From NCBI GenBank assembly GCA_947072805.1, contig CAMTJK010000004.1, positions 1 through 28,849 of the forward strand: a DNA stretch of 28,849 nucleotides, in the 5' to 3' direction. Shown here piece by piece: positions 17,054 to 23,892 of the stretch. This DNA comes from an uncultured Prevotella sp. GTDB lineage: Bacteria > Bacteroidota > Bacteroidia > Bacteroidales > Bacteroidaceae. Made by a program: the position numbers and the translations under genes. Position 1 is the first letter of the stretch. Every line of letters starts with the position of its first letter. The notes beneath the pieces were generated by a model that did no database searches, was not told where the DNA came from, and worked only from the letters and a program-made list of their open reading frames with translations.

Positions 17054-17503
17054 ATGGCACTATTTGAACAAGTCAGCAAAGACATCGTTGCTGCAATGAA
17101 AGCTAAAGACAAGGTGCGTCTGGAAGCTTTGCGCAACATAAAGAAAGTATTCATAGAAGCAAAGACGGCACCCGGCGCAAACGATACACTTGAAGATGCC
17201 GCGGCAATGAAAATTCTGCAGAAACTGGCAAAACAAGGACACGACTCGGCAGCTCTCTACAACACACAGAATCGTCCCGATCTCGCCGAAGCAGAACTGG
17301 CGCAGGTTGCTGTGATAGAGAGTTATCTGCCGCAGCCCATGAGCGAAGCAGAAATAGAGGCCGCCGTAAAGGAAATTATCACCCGCACAGGAGCTACAGG
17401 CATGAAGGAAATGGGCAAGGTGATGGGAGAAGCAAGCAAGCTTCTTGCAGGGAAAGCCGACGGAAAGACCATTTCAACAATAGTGAAAAAGTTGCTCGCC
17501 TGA
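17054..17503 (+). CDS. GatB/YqeY domain protein
   Basis: A 149-residue protein made of a single YqeY domain, the helical domain also found at the C-terminus of the GatB subunit of tRNA-dependent amidotransferase, where it contacts tRNA. Visible features are the N-terminal helix KDIVAAMKAKDKVRLEALRN, the middle segment VIESYLPQPMSEAEIEAAVK and the C-terminal MGKVMGEASKLLAGKADGK, all typical. Free-standing YqeY proteins are widespread and their exact role is not settled. It starts 68 bp after ftsZ and is followed by a strong terminator, so it is probably the end of the dcw transcript. In Bacteroidota it is commonly found behind ftsZ, as I recall. Confidence 0.9.
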   Translation: MALFEQVSKDIVAAMKAKDKVRLEALRNIKKVFIEAKTAPGANDTLEDAAAMKILQKLAKQGHDSAALYNTQNRPDLAEAELAQVAVIESYLPQPMSEAEIEAAVKEIITRTGATGMKEMGKVMGEASKLLAGKADGKTISTIVKKLLA

Positions 17504-17514
17504 GATAACATACC

Positions 17515-17559
17515 AAACTGCACGACACCGACGAAAGCTCGATGTCGTGCAGTTTTTTT
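17515..17559 (+). terminator. Rho-independent terminator after the yqeY gene
   Basis: A stem AACTGCACGACA (17516-17527) pairs with TGTCGTGCAGTT (17543-17554), with a 15-nt loop and a run of T after the stem. It begins 12 bp after the YqeY-gene stop and ends the + strand dcw transcription block. The convergent recO gene stops at 17564 just beyond it; on the - strand the T-run is only three bases, so termination in that direction is doubtful. Confidence 0.9.
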
Positions 17560-17563
17560 ATAG

Positions 17564-18292
17564 TCAGACAAATAGTTCGCGCAGTATGTCGAATGAGCGC
17601 AACTCGGGGAAAGAGGGAATATGCAGGCGATAATATCTCACAACAACCTCCACGAGGCGGTTGCGCTGCTCACGCGACAACCTGAACAGATGCATCGTGG
17701 AAAAATTCATACGCATCATGGTGCGTATCACAGCAGCCTCCTGCGGCGGAAGCACATCGGCATGCATGGGCGCCGACATACAAAAACAGCCCGCTCTCAT
17801 GTCGAACGAACAGCCATCGGCATAATCTTCCAAGTTGGGATAAAAGCCGAGAAAGAGCGACAAGCGCATGAGAAACACGAGATGGAAGTTAGAAAAACCC
17901 TCCGCACGACTGTCAAGCCACTGCAGGCTGTCGGCAATGTAATCGAAAAGCGGCTCATTCCTCTGCTCACCACGCAGGGCATGACACAGGAAATCGGCTA
18001 TAAACAAGGCTATGGAGAGCTTATAGGCATCTGAAGAAAGCGATGTAAGAGGATATAATATGTGGGCAGACTTGAATGTCTGAAAACTTCTGCCCTGCCT
18101 TATGTCGCATTCCACATCAAGCAACGCAAGCGGAACGAATAACCTGCGCCTCGCCGCCGACGCCTTGGATGCGCCCGACACACTCGTAGCGAACGACACC
18201 CTACCCGCCTCACGGGTAAACAAATCCACTATCATGCGACTGTCACCATACTTGACATGACGAAGCACAATAGCTTCTGTTTTTATCAACAT
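17564..18292 (-). CDS. recO: DNA repair protein RecO
   Basis: RecO acts with RecR (and RecF) to load RecA on SSB-coated single-stranded DNA. The 242-residue protein has the N-terminal OB-fold opening MLIKTEAIVLRHVKYGDS and TREAGRVSF, then a helical domain with YKLSIALFIADFL, and a C-terminal region CSFDMRAGCFC that resembles the remains of the zinc-binding segment. Length is normal. It is convergent with the YqeY gene and divergent from tRNA-Glu. A -7 box (TATCTTTG on this strand, at 18298-18305) lies only 5 bp upstream of the ATG, which would make the transcript nearly leaderless. The N-terminal sequence supports this start. Confidence 0.92.
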   Translation of the reverse strand: MLIKTEAIVLRHVKYGDSRMIVDLFTREAGRVSFATSVSGASKASAARRRLFVPLALLDVECDIRQGRSFQTFKSAHILYPLTSLSSDAYKLSIALFIADFLCHALRGEQRNEPLFDYIADSLQWLDSRAEGFSNFHLVFLMRLSLFLGFYPNLEDYADGCSFDMRAGCFCMSAPMHADVLPPQEAAVIRTMMRMNFSTMHLFRLSREQRNRLVEVVVRYYRLHIPSFPELRSFDILRELFV

Positions 18293-18297
18293 AAAGG

Positions 18298-18305
18298 CAA
18301 AGATA
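18298..18305 (-). promoter_or_regulatory. Candidate -7 box for recO
   Basis: On the - strand this reads TATCTTTG, an exact TAnnTTTG match, with a T-run 17-20 nt upstream as a weak -33 element. The predicted start of transcription falls at or next to the recO ATG (18292). Confidence 0.5.
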
Positions 18306-18358
18306 AGCTATAATTGCAAAAAAAATGCACCTTTAACACATTTTTCCCATAAAAAATT

Positions 18359-18388
18359 TTGCAGATTAGAAATAAAGCAATACCTTTG
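18359..18388 (+). promoter_or_regulatory. Promoter for tRNA-Glu and rpsT
   Basis: TTTTG ending at 18361 (-33) and TACCTTTG at 18381-18388 (-7) are separated by 19 bp, matching the Bacteroidota consensus TTTG-N19-TAnnTTTG. It is the cleanest promoter in the window. Transcription would start near 18394, about 15 nt before the tRNA. Confidence 0.85.
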
Positions 18389-18408
18389 CATCCGCAAAAC
18401 AAGACAAC

Positions 18409-18480
18409 GGTCCCTTCGTCTATCGGTTAGGACGAGAGATTTTCATTCTCTAAAGAGGAGTTCGACTCTCCTAGGGACTA
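18409..18480 (+). tRNA. tRNA-Glu (anticodon UUC)
   Basis: A full cloverleaf can be drawn. The acceptor stem GGTCCCT pairs with AGGGACT (closing G-U pair), with discriminator A at 18480. There is a D-arm with GGTTAGGAC, an anticodon stem AGAGA/TCTCT with loop TTTTCAT (anticodon TTC), and a T-arm GAGGAGTTCGACTCTCC. The 3' CCA is not encoded. It is followed after 26 bp by rpsT on the same strand, with a strong shared promoter upstream. Confidence 0.95.
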
Positions 18481-18506
18481 CTAATTTAAAAAGATGTAAT
18501 ATAACG

Positions 18507-18761
18507 ATGGCAAACCACAAATCAGCAATTAAGAGAATCCGTCAGAACAAGACGAGAGCTTTGCACAATAAATATTATGCTAAGACAATGCGCAACGCTG
18601 TACGCAAACTGCGCGCTCTGACAGACAAGGAAGAGGCAATCAAACTGTATCCCAGCGTTCAGAAGATGCTGGACAAGCTTGCTAAGACAAACATTATCCA
18701 CAAGAACAAGGCTTCAAACCTGAAGTCGAAGCTCTCGCTGCACATCAGCAAGCTGGGATAA
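18507..18761 (+). CDS. rpsT: 30S ribosomal protein S20
   Basis: S20 is a small basic protein that binds 16S rRNA early in assembly of the 30S subunit. The 84-residue sequence begins MANHKSAIKRIRQNKTRALHN, the standard S20 N-terminus, and stays Lys- and Arg-rich throughout, with the later segment MLDKLAKTNIIHKNKASNLKSKL typical of the family. The length is normal. It appears to be cotranscribed with the tRNA-Glu gene 26 bp upstream and is closed by a strong terminator 27 bp downstream. Confidence 0.97.
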   Translation: MANHKSAIKRIRQNKTRALHNKYYAKTMRNAVRKLRALTDKEEAIKLYPSVQKMLDKLAKTNIIHKNKASNLKSKLSLHISKLG

Positions 18762-18788
18762 TAGAAGACATAAGCACCAAAACGTGCC

Positions 18789-18816
18789 GCCGCATCCACT
18801 CGGATGCGGCTTTTTT
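18789..18816 (+). terminator. Rho-independent terminator after rpsT
   Basis: A perfect 9-bp GC-rich stem GCCGCATCC (18789-18797) pairs with GGATGCGGC (18802-18810), with a 4-nt loop ACTC and a TTTTTT run at 18811-18816. It separates the tRNA-rpsT unit from gyrB. Confidence 0.95.
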
Positions 18817-18852
18817 GTGTTGTAAATATTTCGGCGAATAACAAAAAATTCG

Positions 18853-18860
18853 TATCTTTG
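18853..18860 (+). promoter_or_regulatory. -7 box of the gyrB promoter
   Basis: TATCTTTG matches TAnnTTTG exactly. A weak -33 candidate, TTTCG at 18829-18833, lies 19 bp upstream. The expected transcript start near 18865 leaves a leader of about 22 nt before the gyrB ATG at 18887. Confidence 0.7.
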
Positions 18861-18886
18861 CAACCTATTAACGACTGAAACACAAT

Positions 18887-20860
18887 ATGGCAGAAGACAT
18901 AACGAAAGAGAGTAATTACTCTGCGAGTAACATACAAGTGCTCGAGGGACTTGAGGCTGTGCGCAAACGCCCGGCAATGTACATCGGCGATATCAGCGAA
19001 AAAGGTCTGCACCACCTCGTGAACGAAACCGTAGACAACTCCATCGACGAAGCAATGGCAGGCTACTGCACACACATCGAAGTGACCATCAACGAGGACA
19101 ACTCGATAACTGTGCAGGACAACGGACGAGGCATTCCCGTAGACGAGCACAAGAAACTGCACAAGTCGGCACTCGAAGTGGTAATGACCGTACTGCACGC
19201 CGGAGGAAAATTCGACAAAGGCTCATACAAGGTGAGCGGTGGTCTGCACGGTGTTGGTGTGAGCTGCGTAAACGCCCTTTCCACACATATGATGTCGCAG
19301 GTATTCCGCGACGGCAAAATATATCAACAGGAATACGAAAAGGGAAAACCGCTCTATCCGGTAAAGGTGGTTGGCGAGACCACACTGCAGGGAACAAGGC
19401 AGCAATTCTGGCCAGACGGAACCGTATTTACAACCACAGAATACAAATACGACATCATAGCAAAGCGCATGCGTGAACTCGCATACCTCAACGCTGGCAT
19501 CACAATAACGCTCACCGACCTGCGACCGGACGAAGAGGGCAACACAAAACAAGAAGTATTCCATGCCAAAGACGGTCTGAAGGAATTTGTGCGCTACGTG
19601 GACCGTCACCGCACGCACTTGTTTGACGATGTGATTTACCTAAAAACGGAGAAACAAGGCATTCCTATCGAGGTAGCAGTGATGTATAACACAGACTACA
19701 CCGAGAATATACACTCTTACGTAAACAACATCAACACCATCGAAGGAGGTACACACCTCGTGGGATTCCGCATGGCACTCACCCGCACTCTGAAGAAATA
19801 TGCCGACAGCGACCCCGTAATCTCAAAGCAAATAGAAAAAGCAAAGATAGAAATTGCTGGCGAAGACTTCCGCGAAGGACTCACAGCCGTAATATCCATA
19901 AAGGTGGCTGAACCTCAGTTTGAAGGTCAGACAAAGACCAAACTCGGCAACAGCGAAGTGACAGGAGCAGTACAGCAGGCTTTGGGCGAAGCTCTCACAT
20001 ATTATCTCGAAGAGCATCCCAAAGAAGCAAAACAGATATGTGACAAGGTCATTCTCGCCGCAACGGCACGCATCGCAGCCCGCAAGGCACGCGAAAGCGT
20101 ACAGCGCAAGAACCCCATGACAGGCGGTGGTCTGCCGGGAAAGCTCGCCGACTGCTCCAACAAAGACCCGAAAGAGTGTGAGATCTTCCTCGTGGAGGGT
20201 GACTCGGCAGGCGGCTCAGCAAAGCAGGGACGTGACCGCTTCACACAAGCCATTCTTCCGCTGCGCGGAAAAATCCTGAACGTAGAGAAAGTGCAGTGGC
20301 ATCGCGTATTTGAAGCAGAGTCAGTGATGAACATTATACAGAGTATCGGAGTACGCTTCGGTGTGGATGGCGAAGGCGACAAAGAGGCAAACATCGAAAA
20401 ACTGCGCTACGACAAGATTATAATAATGACCGACGCCGATGTCGATGGCTCTCACATCGACACGCTCATCATGACATTGTTCTACAGATTCATGCCAAAG
20501 GTGATACAGGAAGGACATCTCTACATCGCCACACCGCCGCTCTATCTGTGCACTTACAAGAATATCGCAAAAGAATATTGCTATACCGACCAGCAGCGCC
20601 AGGCTTTCCTCGACAAATGGGGAGGCGGAGTTGAGGACGGAAAAAGCCTTCACACACAGCGCTACAAAGGTCTCGGTGAAATGAATCCTGAACAGCTGTG
20701 GGAAACTACAATGAATCCGGCAACGCGCCTGCTTAAACAAGTGACAATAGAGAACGCGGCTGAAGCTGACGAAATATTCTCGATGCTTATGGGCGACGAT
20801 GTGGAACCGCGACGCGAATTTATCGAGAAGAACGCCACGTACGCCAACATCGACGCTTAA
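18887..20860 (+). CDS. gyrB: DNA gyrase subunit B
   Basis: GyrB provides the ATPase and part of the DNA-cleavage centre of DNA gyrase, which introduces negative supercoils. The 657-residue protein has the GHKL ATPase motifs (LVNETVDNSIDEA with Glu47 and Asn51; DNGRGIP at 78-84; GGLHGVG), the transducer domain, and the TOPRIM motifs VEGDSAGGSAKQGRDR (about 436-451, Glu437) and DADVDGSHI (about 516-524, the metal-binding aspartates). It lacks the insert of roughly 165 residues present in E. coli GyrB (804). The tail RREFIEKNATYANIDA is typical of GyrB rather than ParE. It has its own promoter and a terminator downstream, so it is probably monocistronic. Confidence 0.95.
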   Translation: MAEDITKESNYSASNIQVLEGLEAVRKRPAMYIGDISEKGLHHLVNETVDNSIDEAMAGYCTHIEVTINEDNSITVQDNGRGIPVDEHKKLHKSALEVVMTVLHAGGKFDKGSYKVSGGLHGVGVSCVNALSTHMMSQVFRDGKIYQQEYEKGKPLYPVKVVGETTLQGTRQQFWPDGTVFTTTEYKYDIIAKRMRELAYLNAGITITLTDLRPDEEGNTKQEVFHAKDGLKEFVRYVDRHRTHLFDDVIYLKTEKQGIPIEVAVMYNTDYTENIHSYVNNINTIEGGTHLVGFRMALTRTLKKYADSDPVISKQIEKAKIEIAGEDFREGLTAVISIKVAEPQFEGQTKTKLGNSEVTGAVQQALGEALTYYLEEHPKEAKQICDKVILAATARIAARKARESVQRKNPMTGGGLPGKLADCSNKDPKECEIFLVEGDSAGGSAKQGRDRFTQAILPLRGKILNVEKVQWHRVFEAESVMNIIQSIGVRFGVDGEGDKEANIEKLRYDKIIIMTDADVDGSHIDTLIMTLFYRFMPKVIQEGHLYIATPPLYLCTYKNIAKEYCYTDQQRQAFLDKWGGGVEDGKSLHTQRYKGLGEMNPEQLWETTMNPATRLLKQVTIENAAEADEIFSMLMGDDVEPRREFIEKNATYANIDA

Positions 20861-20924
20861 ACGGAAGCGGACCGATGATGCAACGACGGCGCTCCCACAA
20901 CAGAACATAATTATGGATAATCAG

Positions 20925-20983
20925 CGCTTCGACAAGTATAAAGGGACAGCAGAAAAGCCCGCTATGCTTGTCGAAGCGTTTTT
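20925..20983 (+). terminator. Rho-independent terminator after gyrB
   Basis: A perfect 12-bp stem CGCTTCGACAAG (20925-20936) pairs with CTTGTCGAAGCG (20967-20978), with a 30-nt loop (which may fold further through GGG/CCC) and TTTTT at 20979-20983. It lies 64 bp after the gyrB stop and inside the 5' end of the next open frame, which affects the start choice for that gene. Confidence 0.85.
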
Positions 20984-22103
20984 CGTTTCTGTCCTTTCCA
21001 TCTTCTTTACACTATTCTCTTGCCTTTCCGTTTCTCTACGACATTCTTTTCGTTTCATCCTTTCCATTTCCACATTCCATTCACTCCATTCTTCTTTTAA
21101 CACGACACGCTACATCCTCACATTCATCTGGCTGTATGCAGCGATGGCGGAAATCGGCGCACAAGACTGGAACATGCACTGGATAGAGTGTCCCGGCGCA
21201 CAATCGGACGAACAGATATGGTTCCGCCGTACATTCACCGATTGCGGCGAGGCAGATTGCGCCACGATAGAAGTGGCTTCGGGCGGACATTTCATCCTCT
21301 ACGTAAACGGATACAACGTAACTACAGACATGCCCGTCCACATTAAGCATCATTCGCCCGACACGGTGTGCGTAACAAAGTATGAGGTGACAAGATTTCT
21401 ACGGAACGATACCAACGTCGTTGCCGTATGGTACTCCCCATGCGCCGACAATGCAGACGGGAAAAGGCAGCTGTCACTATCGTTCTATGGCAAAAGGTGC
21501 GAAAAAGCCACCGACAACGGAAACAAAACCACCGACAACGGAAACAAAACCTATGTAGACAAAGATGAAAACAGCAGTCACGGTAGTTTCTCGCACGTTA
21601 CCGACGATTCGTGGCTATGCCGCACAAACGGCTGTCGCACCACTCCCGATGGAGCGGAAACTGTGGACGACCGCAGCCGCACGCCCTTATGGAACACCGC
21701 CGGAGGCGAAAACATGCTATGGCAACGTGCCTCCCTTGCCTCTGACAGCCGCCACTGCATAGTCAAAGAGCTGCCGCCCACACGCCCCATGTACCTCATC
21801 ACTAACATAATACAGTGTACCTGCGATACAATAATGCCTGAAGGCACAGCATTCCTAAGCCGGATGCCTTTCAGCGGACAGGTACGCGCCACGCTGAGAG
21901 GCATGAAACGCGGCAATATTATAAGCATAGGCACACTCTCTTACATCTGTTCGGGAAGCACCGACGAGCAAGCTTTCCGCAGGTTTACTGTAACATCCGA
22001 CGACGAGATAGTCATTGCAGGCAAGCATTTGAAACACGAAAACATAACAAATGTGGAAGCAATGCAACTACAGCCCTGCCTCCACATAGGATGGATGTAC
22101 TGA
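20964..22103 (+). CDS. Secreted protein resembling the N-terminal region of alpha-L-rhamnosidases; start uncertain
   Basis: From 20964 this is 379 residues. The mature part (from about 21144, MAEIGAQDWNMHWIE) has QIWFRRTFT and VASGGHFILYVNGYNV, which resemble the jelly-roll region that precedes the catalytic barrel in GH78-type proteins. No (alpha/alpha)6 catalytic domain follows, so enzyme activity is doubtful. Residues 1-60 are encoded by a pyrimidine-rich tract and look non-native, and the ATGs at 20913 and 20964 lie inside the gyrB terminator. The stretch TRYILTFIWLYAAMAEIGAQ looks like a signal peptide whose initiator would be an ACG codon at 21102. The start may therefore be ACG, be 21144, or have been lost. 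TDNGNKT is repeated twice. It is convergent with the gene at 22112, 8 bp away. Confidence 0.5.
   Translation: MLVEAFFVSVLSIFFTLFSCLSVSLRHSFRFILSISTFHSLHSSFNTTRYILTFIWLYAAMAEIGAQDWNMHWIECPGAQSDEQIWFRRTFTDCGEADCATIEVASGGHFILYVNGYNVTTDMPVHIKHHSPDTVCVTKYEVTRFLRNDTNVVAVWYSPCADNADGKRQLSLSFYGKRCEKATDNGNKTTDNGNKTYVDKDENSSHGSFSHVTDDSWLCRTNGCRTTPDGAETVDDRSRTPLWNTAGGENMLWQRASLASDSRHCIVKELPPTRPMYLITNIIQCTCDTIMPEGTAFLSRMPFSGQVRATLRGMKRGNIISIGTLSYICSGSTDEQAFRRFTVTSDDEIVIAGKHLKHENITNVEAMQLQPCLHIGWMY
21510..21551 (+). repeat. Two tandem copies of a 21-bp unit
   Basis: ACCGACAACGGAAACAAAAC plus a final C occurs at 21510-21530 and again, identical, at 21531-21551, encoding TDNGNKT twice in a polar, linker-like part of the protein. 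A recent slippage duplication is likely. Confidence 0.9.
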
Positions 22104-22111
22104 AAAAGGCG

Positions 22112-22822
22112 TTACATCATTTGGAATTTCAAGCCGAGCGAAAGTCCGATGATGTCCCATAAGGTAACGCAACTGTCTTGAAACATGGCACGCAAATGCA
22201 GGTCGCACGTGCTTATCTCATAGAATGCGCTTATATTCTTTACAAACTTCCGCCTGTTATGCGGCACCTGCACGGTCAGTCTTTGTCCTACGAAGATATT
22301 GATTCTCACTTTTGTAGACAAAAACGGATAATACTTGTGCGGATATCTCTTGGGCTGCTTCTGCCAGAATTCATCACCGAATACCGTATTGAAATATATT
22401 CCGCACGAAAGCGGTTCGAGATCGAAGTCGTTTCCTATATCAATGCGCCAGGGAATGAAGTTCTGCTTTAGCGTCATGGTCATCTTCGAGCTGCTGCTTT
22501 TGAACGCAGGCAGGTATCCGAAGAGCAGATTTGTCTCATACTGTCTGTGATTTCCGTAATCCCATCCCACGCCCATGGATATCAAGCCCATGTTTCCGGC
22601 GTACTGTATTATCGTTTGCGTAGGAATGAGATAGTTCCACATCCGGCGATAGCGATAAATGCGGCGGTCGTAATCGGTGTATACGGTGGTATCGTTCTCT
22701 TCTTCGTCGGCAACAAGCACCGTTGCGTCGGTGTTGTTTTTCATATCCTCACCTCCGGCTGCGGCAACAGGCAGCCATGAGGTCATGAGCATCACACTAA
22801 AAATAAACCACTTCATACTCAT
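22112..22822 (-). CDS. Predicted outer-membrane beta-barrel protein, family not recognised
   Basis: A 236-residue protein with an N-terminal signal peptide (MSMKWFIFSVMLMTSWLPVAAA, cleavage near residue 22), then an acidic linker and a region of alternating hydrophobic and polar residues with many aromatics and glycines (MGLISMGVGWDYG, ETNLLFGYLPAF, VRINIFVGQRL), ending in a strand-like LSLGLKFQMM. This pattern suggests a small outer-membrane barrel. I do not recognise a named family. The start overlaps the 3' end of the upstream phosphoesterase gene by 26 bp (ATG at 22822; a second ATG at 22816), which suggests translational coupling. It is convergent with the gene ending at 22103. Confidence 0.7.
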   Translation of the reverse strand: MSMKWFIFSVMLMTSWLPVAAAGGEDMKNNTDATVLVADEEENDTTVYTDYDRRIYRYRRMWNYLIPTQTIIQYAGNMGLISMGVGWDYGNHRQYETNLLFGYLPAFKSSSSKMTMTLKQNFIPWRIDIGNDFDLEPLSCGIYFNTVFGDEFWQKQPKRYPHKYYPFLSTKVRINIFVGQRLTVQVPHNRRKFVKNISAFYEISTCDLHLRAMFQDSCVTLWDIIGLSLGLKFQMM

Positions 22823-23609
22823 ATCCCTCCTTTGTGATTGTGAACAACAGATAGTTACGGTTAGCAGAGCAGTCGGTACCGTAATATATCACGCCATCGC
22901 CGAACAGATCGTCCACCTGCAGGTGATGGTCGTGCGCATTGGTGCAGAAAAGAAGTCCCGGGAAGTTCGTTACATAATATTCAAACACCTTCGCCACATT
23001 GTTGTTGAACTGTTCGCAATACGGACGTGCGTGCATACATACTATGGTACGATCGAAGCGGTCAGCATTTTCCGTCACCTGCCGCTCCATATAGTCGAAG
23101 TCGGGCACGGCTGCAATGTAATCATATTCGGTTGCGTTGGTATTGAGACATACGAACTTTATTCCTGCTGCGATGAAGCTGAAATCCATCTGTCCGAACA
23201 TCGCCTTGTAAACCTCGTCGCCTGTTCCCAGCATGTCGTGATTGCCGATAAGCGCCACATACGGCATGTTCAACTTCGACAGAATGTCACGCGCCCATTC
23301 ATACTCGTCGGTTGTTCCGCAGTCGGTAAGGTCTCCGCCGTGCAGTACAAAGTCCACGTCGCCCCGGCGGTTGATGTCATTCACCATCGCCTTTGTCTCC
23401 GTATACCATCCGTGGGTGTCGCCCATGAATACCACCTTCAGCGTCTCCTTGTCGCGGCATGCCTCCTCTATGCGCTCTATATTGTGGCTGTTGATGTCCG
23501 TTTCGCCCCCGAATCTCACGTCGTAAGGATGATAGTCGAACACCTTGTCGCAACCTGCAAGCACACAACAGAGTGTAAGCAAAACAAAATTTCTCATAGT
23601 CAAAAACAT
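22797..23609 (-). CDS. Lipoprotein metallophosphoesterase
   Basis: A 270-residue calcineurin-like phosphoesterase anchored as a lipoprotein. The N-terminus MRNFVLLTLCCVLAGC carries a lipobox with Cys20, followed by Asp. The metal-binding motifs are all present in order: GDTHG (63-67), GGDLTD (91-96), GNHD (122-125), MHARP with His193, and AHDHH (225-229) in place of the usual GHxH. The substrate cannot be inferred; relatives act on phosphomonoesters, phosphodiesters or nucleotides. The protein should face the periplasm or the outer membrane. ATGs at 23609 and 23597 are both possible. It overlaps the downstream barrel-protein gene by 26 bp, so the two are likely expressed together, and it is divergent from an AraC-family regulator. 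Confidence 0.85.
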   Translation of the reverse strand: MFLTMRNFVLLTLCCVLAGCDKVFDYHPYDVRFGGETDINSHNIERIEEACRDKETLKVVFMGDTHGWYTETKAMVNDINRRGDVDFVLHGGDLTDCGTTDEYEWARDILSKLNMPYVALIGNHDMLGTGDEVYKAMFGQMDFSFIAAGIKFVCLNTNATEYDYIAAVPDFDYMERQVTENADRFDRTIVCMHARPYCEQFNNNVAKVFEYYVTNFPGLLFCTNAHDHHLQVDDLFGDGVIYYGTDCSANRNYLLFTITKEGYEYEVVYF

Positions 23610-23762
23610 ATTTCGTAGAACGTATCAAGCCCGCCGGTAACAGTCGGGCATGAGTCTTCACAGTCTCAGAGTGTTTTTATGTGTATCATTGCGGCTGCGG
23701 GCATAGAATAGGGAAAGAGTAGCGTTTTTTCCCCCCTCCCTACATCAGTTGCCGTACGCCTC

Positions 23763-23779
23763 AACTTTGTGCAAAGTTA
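23763..23779 (-). promoter_or_regulatory. Candidate -7 box for the phosphoesterase operon inside a palindrome
   Basis: On the - strand 23779-23772 reads TAACTTTG, an exact -7 match. It overlaps a dyad AACTTTG-TG-CAAAGTT (23763-23778). Transcription would start near 23767 and give a leader of about 160 nt. The -33 element is weak. The dyad could be an operator in this divergent region. Confidence 0.45.
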
Positions 23780-23866
23780 GCAACTAATAGGCTAAAAATA
23801 ACTGATAATTTTCTGCTTTTTTTAGTCAAAATCACCTGTTTTCTTATCAAAACCGATTATTTATAG

Positions 23867-23874
23867 TAAATTTG
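23867..23874 (+). promoter_or_regulatory. -7 box of the AraC-family gene
   Basis: TAAATTTG matches TAnnTTTG. Its predicted start near 23880 lies downstream of the possible ATG at 23872, which is why the ATG at 23893 is preferred for the gene. No clear -33 TTTG is visible. Confidence 0.55.
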
Positions 23875-23892
23875 TGGTGTAAATTTCTGATT

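Noticed and set aside
22677..23618. 313-codon + strand frame
   Set aside because: It is antisense to the metallophosphoesterase, whose metal motifs are all intact.
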